Assembly (NCBI GenBank): GCA_049363815.1
Contig: JBMQEM010000208.1
Span: 36,788-100,787, forward strand
Direction: 5' to 3'
Origin: JADKIH01 sp049363815
Lineage (GTDB): Bacteria > Bacteroidota > Bacteroidia > AKYH767-A > 2013-40CM-41-45
DNA length: 64,000 nt
A model generated the notes under the pieces. That model saw only the letters and a program-made list of their open reading frames with translations. It did not search any database and had not been told where the DNA came from. Shown piece by piece: positions 17,216-27,315 of this stretch (positions are counted from its first letter, which is position 1; each line of letters opens with the position of its first letter). Both the position numbers and the translations under genes were made by a program.

Positions 17216-18907
17216 ATGAAAAAACAATTTCTAAACTTAATTGTTGCCGGCCTATTAACAACAGGCACACTTGAATCTTTCGGACAAGCCGAAATTCAGA
17301 TCATTCACAATGCGGCTGATCCTGCAGCCGAGACTGTAGATGTTTATGTGAATGGAACATTGACACTTGACAATTTTACTTTCAGGACTGCAACTCCATT
17401 TCTTTCTGTCCCTTCTGGTACATTATTAGATATAGGAGTTGCTCCCGGGAACAGCAGTAGTGTCAGTGACACATTAAAAAATTTCCCGGTTACTTTAATG
17501 ATGGGACAACGTTACATCGCAGTTGCCAATGGTGTACTTGACCCAATGAATTTTGCAATGAATCCTGACGCACAATCAACTGCATTTACATTGTTCATTC
17601 AGGACAACATCAAAAGTTCTGCTGATTCAGCCGGACTAGTTGATTTTATTGCAGTTCACGGATCTTCTGATGCACCAACAGTTGATGTACTGGCAAGAAA
17701 TGTTGCTACGTTAATTGACAACGTGACTTACGGAGGGATCTCAGGTTATTTATCAGTTCCACCATCAAGTTATATTTTAGATGTAACTCCTGCAGCCGGT
17801 TCGCCTATTGTTGCTTCCTTTGAAGCAGATCTTTCCGGATTGGCAGGTGGAAGTGCTGTTGTTTTTGCTTCAGGATTTCTCGACCCGTCAACCAACCAAA
17901 ATGGTCCGGCATTCGGACTCTTTGCAGCATTGGCAAATGGTACTGTAGTAGAATTTCCAGCATTGAGCACTGCCCGCTTACAGGTAATTCACAATGCTGC
18001 TGACCCTGCTGCTTCTTCAGTGGACGTATACGTAAATGGAAACCTGTTACTCGACAACTTTGAATTCAGAACAGCTACACCATTCATCGATGTTCCGGCA
18101 AGTGTTGTATTAAACATTGGTGTGGCACCCGGAACAAGTACATCTGCATCCGATACACTGAAGAATTTTGAAGTTACACTGGCAAACGGCGGAACATATC
18201 TGGCTGTTGCAAATGGTGTATTAAATCCGGCGACGTTTGATCCAAATCCGGATGCAGCTTCAACCGGCTTTACATTGTTCCTGCAAGACCAGATGCTGGA
18301 ACAGGCAATTACTCCGACTGATATTGATTTTCGCGTTATACATGGCGCAACTGATGCGCCTACAGTAGATGTAGTTGTTGGTGGAAATGTACTTGTTGAC
18401 AATGCTTCCTATTCAAACATCACCCCATACCTGACAGTTCCACCTGCTGATTACACACTGGATATCACTCCGGGTAGTGACAACACTACTATCGTTGCAA
18501 GTTTCAATGCACCATTATCAGGTTTGGCAGGAAAATCTGCTGTGATCCTTGCATCTGGTTTCTTAAGTCCTGCGACAAACCAGAATGGTGCTGCATTTGG
18601 TTTAATTGCTGTACTGGCAGATGGTACAGTTATCCTTCTGAACAACACCACTTCAGTTGGTGAAAATCCGGAATCAAATTTCAATATGTACCCAAATCCG
18701 GCATCAGACTTTTTGAATATAGAGCCTACGACTATAAACACAGAGTATCAGGTGAACATTACCAACAGTCTGGGACAAATTGTAAAAACAGAAAAAATGA
18801 ACGGTGCCAAACTTTCATTTTCAGTAGAAGATCTTCGAAAAGGAATTTACACTGTTTCAGTTGAAAGCAACAAAAATAAAACAGTATCGAAATTGGTGAT
18901 TAATTGA
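17216..18907 (+). CDS. T9SS-secreted protein with duplicated DUF4397 domains
   Basis: Signal peptide to about residue 24, then two tandem copies of a ~225-residue block (about 26-240 and 253-465). Each block holds two DUF4397 half-units, opening with IIHNAADPAAETVDVYVNG / VIHNAADPAASSVDVYVNG and AVHGSSDAPTVDV / VIHGATDAPTVDV. The last ~75 residues form a T9SS sorting domain (FNMYPNPASDFLNIEP ... VSKLVIN). DUF4397 domains are Ig-like beta sandwiches in secreted proteins; no catalytic residues are visible. A strong terminator follows at 18931. Surface or extracellular location is inferred from the sorting domain. Confidence 0.9.
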   Translation: MKKQFLNLIVAGLLTTGTLESFGQAEIQIIHNAADPAAETVDVYVNGTLTLDNFTFRTATPFLSVPSGTLLDIGVAPGNSSSVSDTLKNFPVTLMMGQRYIAVANGVLDPMNFAMNPDAQSTAFTLFIQDNIKSSADSAGLVDFIAVHGSSDAPTVDVLARNVATLIDNVTYGGISGYLSVPPSSYILDVTPAAGSPIVASFEADLSGLAGGSAVVFASGFLDPSTNQNGPAFGLFAALANGTVVEFPALSTARLQVIHNAADPAASSVDVYVNGNLLLDNFEFRTATPFIDVPASVVLNIGVAPGTSTSASDTLKNFEVTLANGGTYLAVANGVLNPATFDPNPDAASTGFTLFLQDQMLEQAITPTDIDFRVIHGATDAPTVDVVVGGNVLVDNASYSNITPYLTVPPADYTLDITPGSDNTTIVASFNAPLSGLAGKSAVILASGFLSPATNQNGAAFGLIAVLADGTVILLNNTTSVGENPESNFNMYPNPASDFLNIEPTTINTEYQVNITNSLGQIVKTEKMNGAKLSFSVEDLRKGIYTVSVESNKNKTVSKLVIN

Positions 18908-18930
18908 TTGATAAATAAAGAACACGTTAC

Positions 18931-18960
18931 AAAATGCCTGCATAATTGCAGGCATTTTTT
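18931..18960 (+). terminator. Rho-independent terminator of the DUF4397 gene
   Basis: AAAATGCCTGCA pairs perfectly with TGCAGGCATTTT across a TAAT loop and is followed by a run of T. It lies 24 nt after the stop at 18907. Confidence 0.9.
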
Positions 18961-19096
18961 TTATACCTAATCGAGGATAAAAAAATCAGTTCTTTACGAA
19001 ATACAAGCATCTATTTTTACAATCTTGTTTAGGCATTTGTCTCACAGAAGATGTAACTTGCAGTCCGATTTAAATTTCATTAACCGAATTAAATTA

Positions 19097-19663
19097 ATGT
19101 CAGAACACAAGCATTTCATTATTCACAAACCATTTGGTTATCTGAGTCAGTTCTCCTGTGATCTGAAGAAGAAAAGGTTGCTGGGAGAATTAGGTGAATT
19201 TCCGGAAGGGATCATGGCAATAGGACGACTGGATGAAGATAGTGAAGGGCTCTTACTTCTTACAACCGACGGAAAAATGAGCGAGAATGTCCGCAGCAAG
19301 AAAGTGGAGAAAGAGTATTTTGCTCAGGTGGACGGTCTGATCACAGAAGAAGCGATGAAGCAACTTGCCGAAGGTGTTGAAATCGGCATTAGGGACGTTA
19401 AATACCAGACCTTGCCATGCAAAGTCTACAAATTGAATGAAGACCCCGGCTTTCCGCCAAGGGCAAAAAAGATCAGAGACGACAGGCATGGCCCGACTAG
19501 CTGGGTTTCAATTACACTTACAGAAGGAAAGAACAGGCAGGTCCGGAAAATGACAGCTGCGGCCGGTTTTCCAACATTACGACTTATACGTGTAAGAGTA
19601 GGTGAAAATCAACTCGGCGAACTGAAAGCAGGTGAAGTCAGGGAAGTGGGAAATTTCCTTTAA
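19097..19663 (+). CDS. RsuA/RluE-type rRNA pseudouridine synthase
   Basis: The ATG at 19097 gives MSEHKHFIIHKPFGYLSQFS; the longer frame from 19025 has no family similarity before this. The catalytic Asp lies in GRLDEDSEGLLLLTTDG (about residue 48). KEYFAQVDG and TEGKNRQVRKMTAAAGFPTLRLIRVRVG are the further conserved blocks of the RsuA/RluB/E/F group. There is no N-terminal S4 domain, as in RluE. It isomerises a uridine in ribosomal RNA, probably 23S; the exact position cannot be told from sequence. Confidence 0.88.
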   Translation: MSEHKHFIIHKPFGYLSQFSCDLKKKRLLGELGEFPEGIMAIGRLDEDSEGLLLLTTDGKMSENVRSKKVEKEYFAQVDGLITEEAMKQLAEGVEIGIRDVKYQTLPCKVYKLNEDPGFPPRAKKIRDDRHGPTSWVSITLTEGKNRQVRKMTAAAGFPTLRLIRVRVGENQLGELKAGEVREVGNFL

Positions 19664-19675
19664 ACAAAATTCTGC

Positions 19676-20776
19676 TTACTTGATCTTATAGTGTATGCCC
19701 CAGTACCGGACTTTATCGACATCCTTGAATTCAGATACCAGATCATTTTTCACAATTGTAAAACTGTTATCAATTTCCGGTTTATAATTCTTTAAGACAA
19801 GGTCGATAATCTGTTTATCCTCTTTTGAACCATAATACAATCCAACCGTTTCCAAAACAATACTTTTATCATTATAACTTCCGTATGATAAAGAATTATA
19901 ATAAATATTAGCAAAGATATCAACCTTGCCCTTGAAAGGTGAATCATCTTCTGAATTCAGTTTCGAATACAAACATTTTTCGTTATAAGGGTTGCCATGG
20001 GCACTTCCGAAACTCATAATATTTATATTGTCCGAAACAGAAACTCCTGACTTGATCAGTTCTAGAATACGACTATAATAAGCCTTATCACGCACATCCG
20101 GTTTTTCATGTGATTGCAAAGCTGCCAAGACAAAATTCGCTTCTTTCAGTTTACTCTTCAAAACCGGATCAGCCTGATTGATACTTAACTTCTGAATATA
20201 TTTTTTGAAAGTATAAAAATCAGCTTCTTCAAGTCCCTGTACTTTAATTCCATAAATAAATGACTTTATTACACTCAGATCAATCCCTGCAGTTTCAAAA
20301 ACTTTTTTCAGGTCATCGAAATATAATTTAAATGATTCGAATCTGCCTCCGGGCTTTCCCTGATCATATTCGAAATCGGCTCCAATGAAACGGATATTCT
20401 TTTTCAGCTTCCGCATTGAAAAATAAAATTCAATCTTGTAGGGATCATTCCTTAAAATTGAATCAACTAAAATGCGATTCTTTCCGGCTACATACTGATT
20501 AATAAAATACGTCAATGTAAAAGGAGCTTCAAGAAATACATTCAGTGTATCTGATGATGTAAATCCGGCAGTGATCTTTGATATTACTGCCTGATGTTCC
20601 GCATAATTTGTTCTGACTTCATGGCATTCGGTCATGAACAATAATTTGCCATTCAGCGAATCAATTTCCGGTCTGAATGCTTCAGTATCGATGGTCTGAG
20701 CCTGAATACCGGATGGAATCGACAATAGTAATATCAGGCTGAATAATAAATGTGCGACATTTAAAGATCTGTGCAT
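19676..20776 (-). CDS. Exported protein distantly like erythromycin-esterase/TraB-type hydrolases
   Basis: The ATG at 20776 yields a signal peptide (MHRSLNVAHLLFSLILLLS ... QAQT). The mature ~340 residues contain LLFMTECHEVRTNYAEHQAVI near the N terminus and LNVFLEAPFTLTYFINQYV next, then IRFIGADFEYD and MSFGSAHGNPYNEKC. The E-x-H and GSAHG arrangement recalls erythromycin-esterase-like and ChaN/TraB folds, in which His and Glu cluster in an active site. The similarity is weak and I would not assign a reaction. It converges on the pseudouridine synthase with 12 nt between the stops. Confidence 0.6.
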   Translation of the reverse strand: MHRSLNVAHLLFSLILLLSIPSGIQAQTIDTEAFRPEIDSLNGKLLFMTECHEVRTNYAEHQAVISKITAGFTSSDTLNVFLEAPFTLTYFINQYVAGKNRILVDSILRNDPYKIEFYFSMRKLKKNIRFIGADFEYDQGKPGGRFESFKLYFDDLKKVFETAGIDLSVIKSFIYGIKVQGLEEADFYTFKKYIQKLSINQADPVLKSKLKEANFVLAALQSHEKPDVRDKAYYSRILELIKSGVSVSDNINIMSFGSAHGNPYNEKCLYSKLNSEDDSPFKGKVDIFANIYYNSLSYGSYNDKSIVLETVGLYYGSKEDKQIIDLVLKNYKPEIDNSFTIVKNDLVSEFKDVDKVRYWGIHYKIK

Positions 20777-20894
20777 GGTGGTTCTATGAAAACTCTGAAT
20801 GCCGACGGTGTTAATTCCGGCAACAGGCAATTTAATCACGATGACAAATAAAATGACCTAATAACTGTTCTTTTCTTACACTTCTTTCATGATA

Positions 20895-23147
20895 TCAGCG
20901 TGCAATGATCATTTTAATTACGGCCCGACCTTCCTTTCCGGAAATATGAAGATAATAAGCACCATTGGAAATACCTGACCAGTTAAAGACATTTGAATTA
21001 TATCCTTCCGTTGTTTTCCAGTCAGCACTTGTCACTAACTTTCCTGTCAGATCAAAACAATCAAGATGCAGATTTCCCGAAGAAGCACCCTGATAATCGA
21101 TGGAGAAATTTCCGGCATTGGGATTTGGAAAAACGCTGCATGCAATTCCGGTATTAGAAATTGTGTTTACATTCGTTACCAACTGAACTGCACGCATCAC
21201 AGAACCGATTGCGTTTACTTTTCCATTACCCCAGGTATTGTTACCACCAACAGGAATGACTCCCGTGAAGTTATCCTTGATAGCAGTAAGAGTATAAATA
21301 TCTTTTATTTCCTGCGGCGAAAGATCAGGTTTTACCTGAAGTAAAAGCGAAGTGATCCCTGACACTGCAGGAGATGACATAGAAGTTCCGCTTAGCATTC
21401 CATAGGGATAATCATGATTATTGGCGATGTCATGAAATTTATTGATGACAAAAAGATAGCTGTCTCCGCCTACCATAAATGAACTATCGTATGAACTGAT
21501 CGATGAACCCAGAGTCATTCCAGGCCCTGTAATATCAGGTTTCACTCTTCCATCAGAGGTAGGTCCGTGACTGGAGAAAGGAACAAGATTTCCTTTTGCC
21601 ACATAGCCTGAATACGAATATGATGAACCAAGAATGTTTGTCCATTGAATCTTTGAAGCATAAGCACCAACACTGATAGCTGAATTTGTACTTGCAATAT
21701 CCGAAACAGTTAATTCAAAATCGCCATTCACTGCATCCGGTTTATTATAACTTCTGAATGCACCATAATATCCGCTGGTATTTGAAACAAAACTATTCCA
21801 CATATTGATCAAGCCGTCTGTGGCAGTAATTGAAATCTGAATTGAATCTGTTGCTCTGTTATCAAAGTCAACAAAGATCCTTGGTTTACCATTGAATTCA
21901 CTGGCAGCTGTAACAATTGTTATGAAGCAGGTATCATTGTTTGTACCTGGTAAAGACAAAGTGTGCACGCTATCATCTAGACAAATTGTGCCGGTAGAAG
22001 AAACGACAGAATTATTGATGAGTGAAATATCCACACAAAATGATTTTCCAGCCTCTCCCCAGATGTCAACCCAGGTCTTTTGTCCTTCCGGACTATCTGC
22101 AATAGAAAGAAAAGTCCTGACCAGAGTATCTGATGGTGAGAATTGCTTCTGAATATGAATAGAGTCTTCGCCATTATTACCTGCGGAGCAGACAAAAATT
22201 CTGCCCGGTCCAGTCAGATTATCCAATGCCTGACTAAACAATCCGGTTCCGTCATGCGGACCCAGCGGACTACCCCAACTTAAGTTGACTACGGCAGGTT
22301 TACTTACAGATGTAGCATAATCAAAAATATATTGTATTCCATCTATCATATCAGAAACACCGGTGTTGATCCATTGATCTTTTGTAGGTGTGATACCAAC
22401 CATTACAAGATCAGTTTTATAACCGACTCCCCTGAATCTCCTGTGACTTGTCTGACTCCGGTAACCTGAGCCGGCGCAGATACCTGCAACGTGAGTACCA
22501 TGTGTAGCATTGATAGCATCCGTTCCGATATTCCATAATGAAACAGAATCCGTTTCTTCAGTACCATAAGCATAGCCAGCAGGTGCAGTACCCGAATTAT
22601 CTTTTTGTAACCATACTTTTTTTACTCTGTAATTCACACCTGTAGTATCAAAAAATGCCGGGTGTCTGAAATCAAAGCCGACATCGACAACACCCATCAC
22701 AATACCATCACCATTGTAACGCATAGGAAGAGAAAAACCATTGTGGACAGAATCAACCCGTGTATCAATTCGGGCATTATCAAGTGTTGGGAAAACCGGT
22801 TCATCGATCTGAACATAATCAAGACCTGCAACTTTTACAAATCTTGATAGTCCGGAAACAGGGATCTGTACAGTCCGGATCAATCCGGCTTTTGTTCCGA
22901 CGATTACATTGTTCAGATTAAATTGTGCTTCATCAAATTCAGGCCTGACCTTAATAATTGCGCTGACATAGATGCGACCATTGATGTTTTTATAAACAAA
23001 TTTCGACGAAGGAATAAATTTATCGCCTTGTAAATTATTTTCTTTCAGAAATATTCTGGTTAGCGGAGAAAGCTTAGCGGAATTATTCTGGCCACTTACA
23101 TTTGCAATTGCAAAACAGTACAGGCATAAGAGTAGTAATTTCTTCAT
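20895..23147 (-). CDS. T9SS-secreted subtilisin-like (S8) serine protease
   Basis: Signal peptide to about residue 20, a propeptide-like region (about 25-120), and a complete catalytic triad: Asp155 in IVMGVVDVGFDFRHP, His216 in NATHGTHVAGICAG, and Ser near residue 587 in LSGTSMSSPAVSG. Between His and Ser is a large insert (about 330-540) with a PA-like beta domain. The C-terminal ~80 residues are a T9SS sorting domain (CSVFPNPNAGNFSIDY ... KMIIAR). It is thus an active extracellular or surface peptidase, probably nutritional. It appears monocistronic. Confidence 0.92.
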   Translation of the reverse strand: MKKLLLLCLYCFAIANVSGQNNSAKLSPLTRIFLKENNLQGDKFIPSSKFVYKNINGRIYVSAIIKVRPEFDEAQFNLNNVIVGTKAGLIRTVQIPVSGLSRFVKVAGLDYVQIDEPVFPTLDNARIDTRVDSVHNGFSLPMRYNGDGIVMGVVDVGFDFRHPAFFDTTGVNYRVKKVWLQKDNSGTAPAGYAYGTEETDSVSLWNIGTDAINATHGTHVAGICAGSGYRSQTSHRRFRGVGYKTDLVMVGITPTKDQWINTGVSDMIDGIQYIFDYATSVSKPAVVNLSWGSPLGPHDGTGLFSQALDNLTGPGRIFVCSAGNNGEDSIHIQKQFSPSDTLVRTFLSIADSPEGQKTWVDIWGEAGKSFCVDISLINNSVVSSTGTICLDDSVHTLSLPGTNNDTCFITIVTAASEFNGKPRIFVDFDNRATDSIQISITATDGLINMWNSFVSNTSGYYGAFRSYNKPDAVNGDFELTVSDIASTNSAISVGAYASKIQWTNILGSSYSYSGYVAKGNLVPFSSHGPTSDGRVKPDITGPGMTLGSSISSYDSSFMVGGDSYLFVINKFHDIANNHDYPYGMLSGTSMSSPAVSGITSLLLQVKPDLSPQEIKDIYTLTAIKDNFTGVIPVGGNNTWGNGKVNAIGSVMRAVQLVTNVNTISNTGIACSVFPNPNAGNFSIDYQGASSGNLHLDCFDLTGKLVTSADWKTTEGYNSNVFNWSGISNGAYYLHISGKEGRAVIKMIIAR

Positions 23148-23278
23148 GTTGGTTTTGTGAATATGGAGTAAAAATAGATTTTTTTATGGAAATACATAAT
23201 GTTAATTCCTGTTGACTTGCAGTAATTTATTTGTGAATACAACGAATTAATCCTAATTTGACCCCACAAACTATCTTT

Positions 23279-24916
23279 ATGAGCGCACTCGGAAAGCATC
23301 CAAAAGGATTGCCTTATTTATTTTTTACTGAAATGTGGGAACGATTTGGTTACTATCTGATGATAGGGATCTTCGTCCTTTACATGACTGATTTTGAAAA
23401 AGGCGGATTAAATTTTGACAGGGAACAGGCAGCTGATATATTCGGAACTTTTATTGCTCTAAATTATCTTACTCCTTTTATCGGTGGATTGCTGGCAGAC
23501 AGATTACTCGGCTATCGCCGATCAATCATTTTAGGAGGTTCATTAATGGGATTAGGCTATTTGTGTTTAGCGATCAGCGGTATGGGTGCATTTTATACAG
23601 CAATGATCCTCATTATTCTTGGTAATGGATTCTTCAAACCTAATATCACAACCATTTTAGGGAGTCTGTATTCTGAAGGTTCGTATAAGCCATTAAAGGA
23701 TAGCGGATACAATATTTTTTACATGGGAATTAATATTGGTGCATTCATTTGTAATTTCTTTGCTGCATTTTTAAGAAATTCTTATGGCTGGTCAGAAGCT
23801 TTCGCTGCAGCCGGAATAGGAATGTTCATTGGCGTCGGTGTCTTTATACTTGGGAACAAACATTATAAGCACGTCGATATTATCAAACCGGCGACAAAGG
23901 AAGATACTCCGGTGATAAAGGTTTTGTATCAGGTTCTGTTACCTGCAATTTTGATCGGTATAGGTGCATGGCTTATTCCGGGAAATATTTTTGGAAGCGA
24001 TAGTTCAGATGCATTCTTACTTGGCTCCGTACCTGTTGTAGCATTTTATGCATCATTATATTTCAGGGCAAGTGAGAAGGAGAAGAAACCGATAGGCGCA
24101 CTGCTTTCGATATTTGCAGTTGTAGTTATTTTCTGGGCCGTGTTCAAACAAAACGGAACAGCTCTCACAACATGGGCTCAATACTATACTAACCGTGAGA
24201 CTCCACAAATTATTGAACCGCTAACTTCTGCATTGAAACTAAATGAAACTGTAGTATACAAACAAGATTCGACCTACCTCTTAGATCATCAATTCAAAAA
24301 AATTAAAGATGAAGCCGGGAATCCTGTCCGCGGACTTGCGTATCCGGCGTATTTCAAAAATGATAATGTATCACAATTAAAAGAAGGTGATGAAAAAAAA
24401 TTAGTATCGACAGAACTTTTTCAGAGTATCAATCCATTTTTCGTTGTAGCATTAACACCTTTGGTCATTGCCTTCTTCAGCTTCCTTAGAAGCAGGCGAA
24501 AGGAGCCGACCACACCTGGAAAGATCTGTCTGGGATTATTTGTAAGCGGACTGTCAACACTGATAATGGTTGTTGCTGTCTATGTTTGTGGTGATGGCGA
24601 CATCAAATCAAGTTCATGGTGGCTGATCTCATCTTACGGTATCATTACTATTGGTGAATTATTTTTAAGTCCTATGGGACTTAGTCTAGTTTCCAAATTA
24701 TCTCCTACCAGGATCACAGCAATGATGATGGGAGGCTGGAGTCTTGCCACTTCATTGGGAAATAAACTCAGCGGTATCCTCGCAAAGATGTGGGATACTT
24801 ATGATGATAAAGCTAATTACTTCCTTGTCAATTTTGCATTACTGATGTTTGCAACACTCATGCTGGCATTAATGTTAAAAAGACTGAATAAGATATTTAA
24901 GGAATACGGGGCTTAG
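23279..24916 (+). CDS. POT/PTR2-family proton-coupled oligopeptide transporter
   Basis: The ATG at 23279 gives MSALGKHPKGLPYLFFTEMW, with FFTEMWERFGYY matching the POT family signature (ExxER) in helix 1. About 12-14 helices; DRLLGYRRSIILGGSLMGLGY and FYMGINIGAFICNF are the other conserved POT blocks. A ~90-residue soluble loop near residues 290-385 separates late helices, a common feature of Bacteroidota members. It imports di- and tripeptides with protons, which fits a strain that secretes peptidases (subtilase just upstream, opposite strand). An upstream TTG at 23258 would add seven residues. Confidence 0.92.
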   Translation: MSALGKHPKGLPYLFFTEMWERFGYYLMIGIFVLYMTDFEKGGLNFDREQAADIFGTFIALNYLTPFIGGLLADRLLGYRRSIILGGSLMGLGYLCLAISGMGAFYTAMILIILGNGFFKPNITTILGSLYSEGSYKPLKDSGYNIFYMGINIGAFICNFFAAFLRNSYGWSEAFAAAGIGMFIGVGVFILGNKHYKHVDIIKPATKEDTPVIKVLYQVLLPAILIGIGAWLIPGNIFGSDSSDAFLLGSVPVVAFYASLYFRASEKEKKPIGALLSIFAVVVIFWAVFKQNGTALTTWAQYYTNRETPQIIEPLTSALKLNETVVYKQDSTYLLDHQFKKIKDEAGNPVRGLAYPAYFKNDNVSQLKEGDEKKLVSTELFQSINPFFVVALTPLVIAFFSFLRSRRKEPTTPGKICLGLFVSGLSTLIMVVAVYVCGDGDIKSSSWWLISSYGIITIGELFLSPMGLSLVSKLSPTRITAMMMGGWSLATSLGNKLSGILAKMWDTYDDKANYFLVNFALLMFATLMLALMLKRLNKIFKEYGA

Positions 24917-24928
24917 AAAAAAAGTACG

Positions 24929-26257
24929 TTACTTTTTCTTGCTCTTTACAATGGATGCAGGAAGTTCAATATGAAAAATAGTTTTCTCCGGAGTTGATAC
25001 AAAATCGATCTTACCGCCATGTGCTGTAACGATATCGAAACTTAATGAAAGTCCGAGTCCCGTACCCTCGCCTGCAGGTTTGGTAGTATAAAATGGCTGA
25101 AAGATCTTTTCTTTTATAGCTGGATCAACACCAATTCCATTATCTGTTACATACAGATTTACGTTGTCGTTCAGCAATCTTGTTTCGACTTTTATTCTTG
25201 CTGTATAATTTTCATTATTCTGAAGAGCTATGGAAGCTTTTTCATTGGTAGAATAAAAGGAATTATCCAGCAAGTTTACTACCAGCCGGAAAATATCGTG
25301 CTTTACCAATTCAATTAAAGGAATTTTTTTATCCAGATCTTTTTCAATTTCAAATTTAAAATCAGGCAACCGGGTTTTGATCGAATACACTGCAACTTTA
25401 ATTGCTTCTTCAGAAATTGAATTAACATCACCTTGTTCCATGTGACGACGTTCATTACGATGATGCTTGAGCATACTTTTCAGGATAGCCTCTGCCCTCT
25501 TACCGTGATGATTGATCTTTTCGCTGATCTGTGAAAGATCCTTCAACGCTTCATCGTCGGATTCAAATTTTTTATCATGCTTCAGTTCATCGATCAATTC
25601 CATCGACAATTCAGAGAAATTGGTAACGAAGTTAAGTGGATTCTGAATCTCATGTGCGATATCGGAGATCAGTTCACCGAGTGAAGCAAGCTTTGCCTGG
25701 CGAATGATCATCACCTGTGAATGACGAAGTTCTTCCAGCGCATCGGAAAGTTCATTGTTTCTTTTCTCCAGTTCTTCTGTTCGCGCTTTGACTAATTCAG
25801 TCAATTCATTCTCACGTTTCCTGTATTGATTTAGCAGGACTTCATTCTGATTCCTTAAACGATTGCTCAATGTTGAGATCAGATATTTAAAGATGTCAGG
25901 ATAATTTTTCATGACATCATAAAAATCTTCTCTGCTTAAAACTCCTAACTGGCATTGAGTGAGCGTTGAAACTGACATTGAACGGGTACTGTTATCGATC
26001 AGAGCCATTTCACCGAATACAGCTCCTGCAGCCAGTTCAGTCAATGTCAAATGCTGGTCATGGACCTTCACTTTTCCGGAGAGGATGATATACATAGAAT
26101 CACCATCGTCGCCCTTGTTGATCACCTCATAATTCGCTTCCATTTCTACAATGGTCAGCTTTTTACAAAGGGCTTCAACGACATTTCTTGGTAAATCTTC
26201 AAAAAATGGAGAATTTACCAGTGAATCAAGAAGGTTTTGAGGTGAAATGAATGCCAT
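24929..26257 (-). CDS. Soluble histidine kinase with N-terminal cyclic-nucleotide-binding domain
   Basis: Residues about 15-140 form a cNMP-binding domain (MYIILSGKVKVHDQ, GAVFGEMALIDNSTRSMSV with the phosphate-binding GEMA-x-R element). A coiled coil (about 145-185, RKRENELTELVKARTEELEK) leads to the H-box LISDIAHEIQNPLNFVTNF (His near 200) and an HATPase domain with N-box LVVNLLDNSFYST and G-boxes DNGIGVDP and GTGLGLSLSFDIV. No membrane helix, so it should act in the cytoplasm. It has no adjacent response regulator (orphan). It overlaps nothing and converges on the transporter with 12 nt between the stops. Confidence 0.88.
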   Translation of the reverse strand: MAFISPQNLLDSLVNSPFFEDLPRNVVEALCKKLTIVEMEANYEVINKGDDGDSMYIILSGKVKVHDQHLTLTELAAGAVFGEMALIDNSTRSMSVSTLTQCQLGVLSREDFYDVMKNYPDIFKYLISTLSNRLRNQNEVLLNQYRKRENELTELVKARTEELEKRNNELSDALEELRHSQVMIIRQAKLASLGELISDIAHEIQNPLNFVTNFSELSMELIDELKHDKKFESDDEALKDLSQISEKINHHGKRAEAILKSMLKHHRNERRHMEQGDVNSISEEAIKVAVYSIKTRLPDFKFEIEKDLDKKIPLIELVKHDIFRLVVNLLDNSFYSTNEKASIALQNNENYTARIKVETRLLNDNVNLYVTDNGIGVDPAIKEKIFQPFYTTKPAGEGTGLGLSLSFDIVTAHGGKIDFVSTPEKTIFHIELPASIVKSKKK

Positions 26258-26314
26258 ATATCAATATGATCGAATAAAGGTGGTAAAAATTGAGGAAATA
26301 ATCAAATTTCAGTT

Positions 26315-27193
26315 CTACCCTAACTTTACGGAGGTCATCGTCAGGGACCCGCCCACAGCATTGTCATTGAAGAAAGAAACCTCTTCGTCTTTTTCCTGAA
26401 GGGCCAGTGTATAGATCAAAGGATAGTAATGATCCGGTGTTGGTATTGCAAGCTGGGCTGCTTTACCGATATTTTGCCAGTTGATCAGAGAAGCATGATC
26501 GCGTTCAAGTATTTTCTTTTTGAAATAAGAATTCATTTCAAGTGCCCAGTCAAATCCATAATCAGAATTGTTGAGTCGGCTGAAATCCACCATGCCCAGA
26601 TTATGCACCATATTTCCACTACCAATGATCAATACTCCTTTCTTTCGGAGGCTGCTCAACTGTTTTGCAAGATCATAATGATACTGGGCCGGCTGATGAT
26701 AGTCGATACTTAATTGCAGAACAGGAATTTTAGCTTCAGGATACATTTGTCTGACCACAGACCATGTCCCGTGATCCAGTCCCCAGTCATGATCCAAACC
26801 AACACTGGTAGTTGAAATGATCTTTTTAGTCTCAGCAGCAAGCGCAGGATCACCCGGAGCAGGATACTGAACATCAAATAGCGCCTGTGGAAATCCACCA
26901 AAGTCATGAATTGTTTTCGGTTTTTCCATGGCAGTTACATGTGTTCCTTTCGTGAGCCAGTGTGCAGAAATGCAAAGCACTGCCTTAGGCACCGGGATTT
27001 CCTTTGCGAGTCGTAACCAGGTTTGGGAAAATTTATTCGTTTCTATTCCATTCATTGGTGAACCATGTCCGACAAATAATGCAGGCATTTTTTTATCCGT
27101 TCGTTCCAAAGAATCGGCAAGGGATTTTAGTGATCCAAGTGTCATAAGTGCTGATGATGCTGTTAGAAGTTTAAGGAAATCTTTCCGGTTCAT
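26315..27193 (-). CDS. LigB-family extradiol dioxygenase, DOPA-dioxygenase (YgiD) type
   Basis: 292 residues. Conserved elements are ALFVGHGSPMNGIE (about residue 38), CISAHWLTKGTHV, LDHGTWSVVRQMYP and IIGSGNMVHNL, which carry the metal-binding histidines of the LigB/4,5-DOPA-dioxygenase group. The first ~28 residues (NRKDFLKLLTASSALMTLG) look like a Tat-type leader with Arg-Lys instead of Arg-Arg, so export is possible; E. coli YgiD lacks such a leader. Aromatic ring-cleavage is the family activity; the natural substrate is unknown. Confidence 0.85.
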   Translation of the reverse strand: MNRKDFLKLLTASSALMTLGSLKSLADSLERTDKKMPALFVGHGSPMNGIETNKFSQTWLRLAKEIPVPKAVLCISAHWLTKGTHVTAMEKPKTIHDFGGFPQALFDVQYPAPGDPALAAETKKIISTTSVGLDHDWGLDHGTWSVVRQMYPEAKIPVLQLSIDYHQPAQYHYDLAKQLSSLRKKGVLIIGSGNMVHNLGMVDFSRLNNSDYGFDWALEMNSYFKKKILERDHASLINWQNIGKAAQLAIPTPDHYYPLIYTLALQEKDEEVSFFNDNAVGGSLTMTSVKLG

Positions 27194-27315
27194 TTGATGG
27201 TAAGTAGTAAGTGATAAGTAGCAATTCTTGACCTGACTTCAAGTGAGAATTCTGATACCAGAATTTTTTGAACTAAAAAATTCTTTCCCCCTCTCTTCTC
27301 TTTTTTCTTTTTTTA

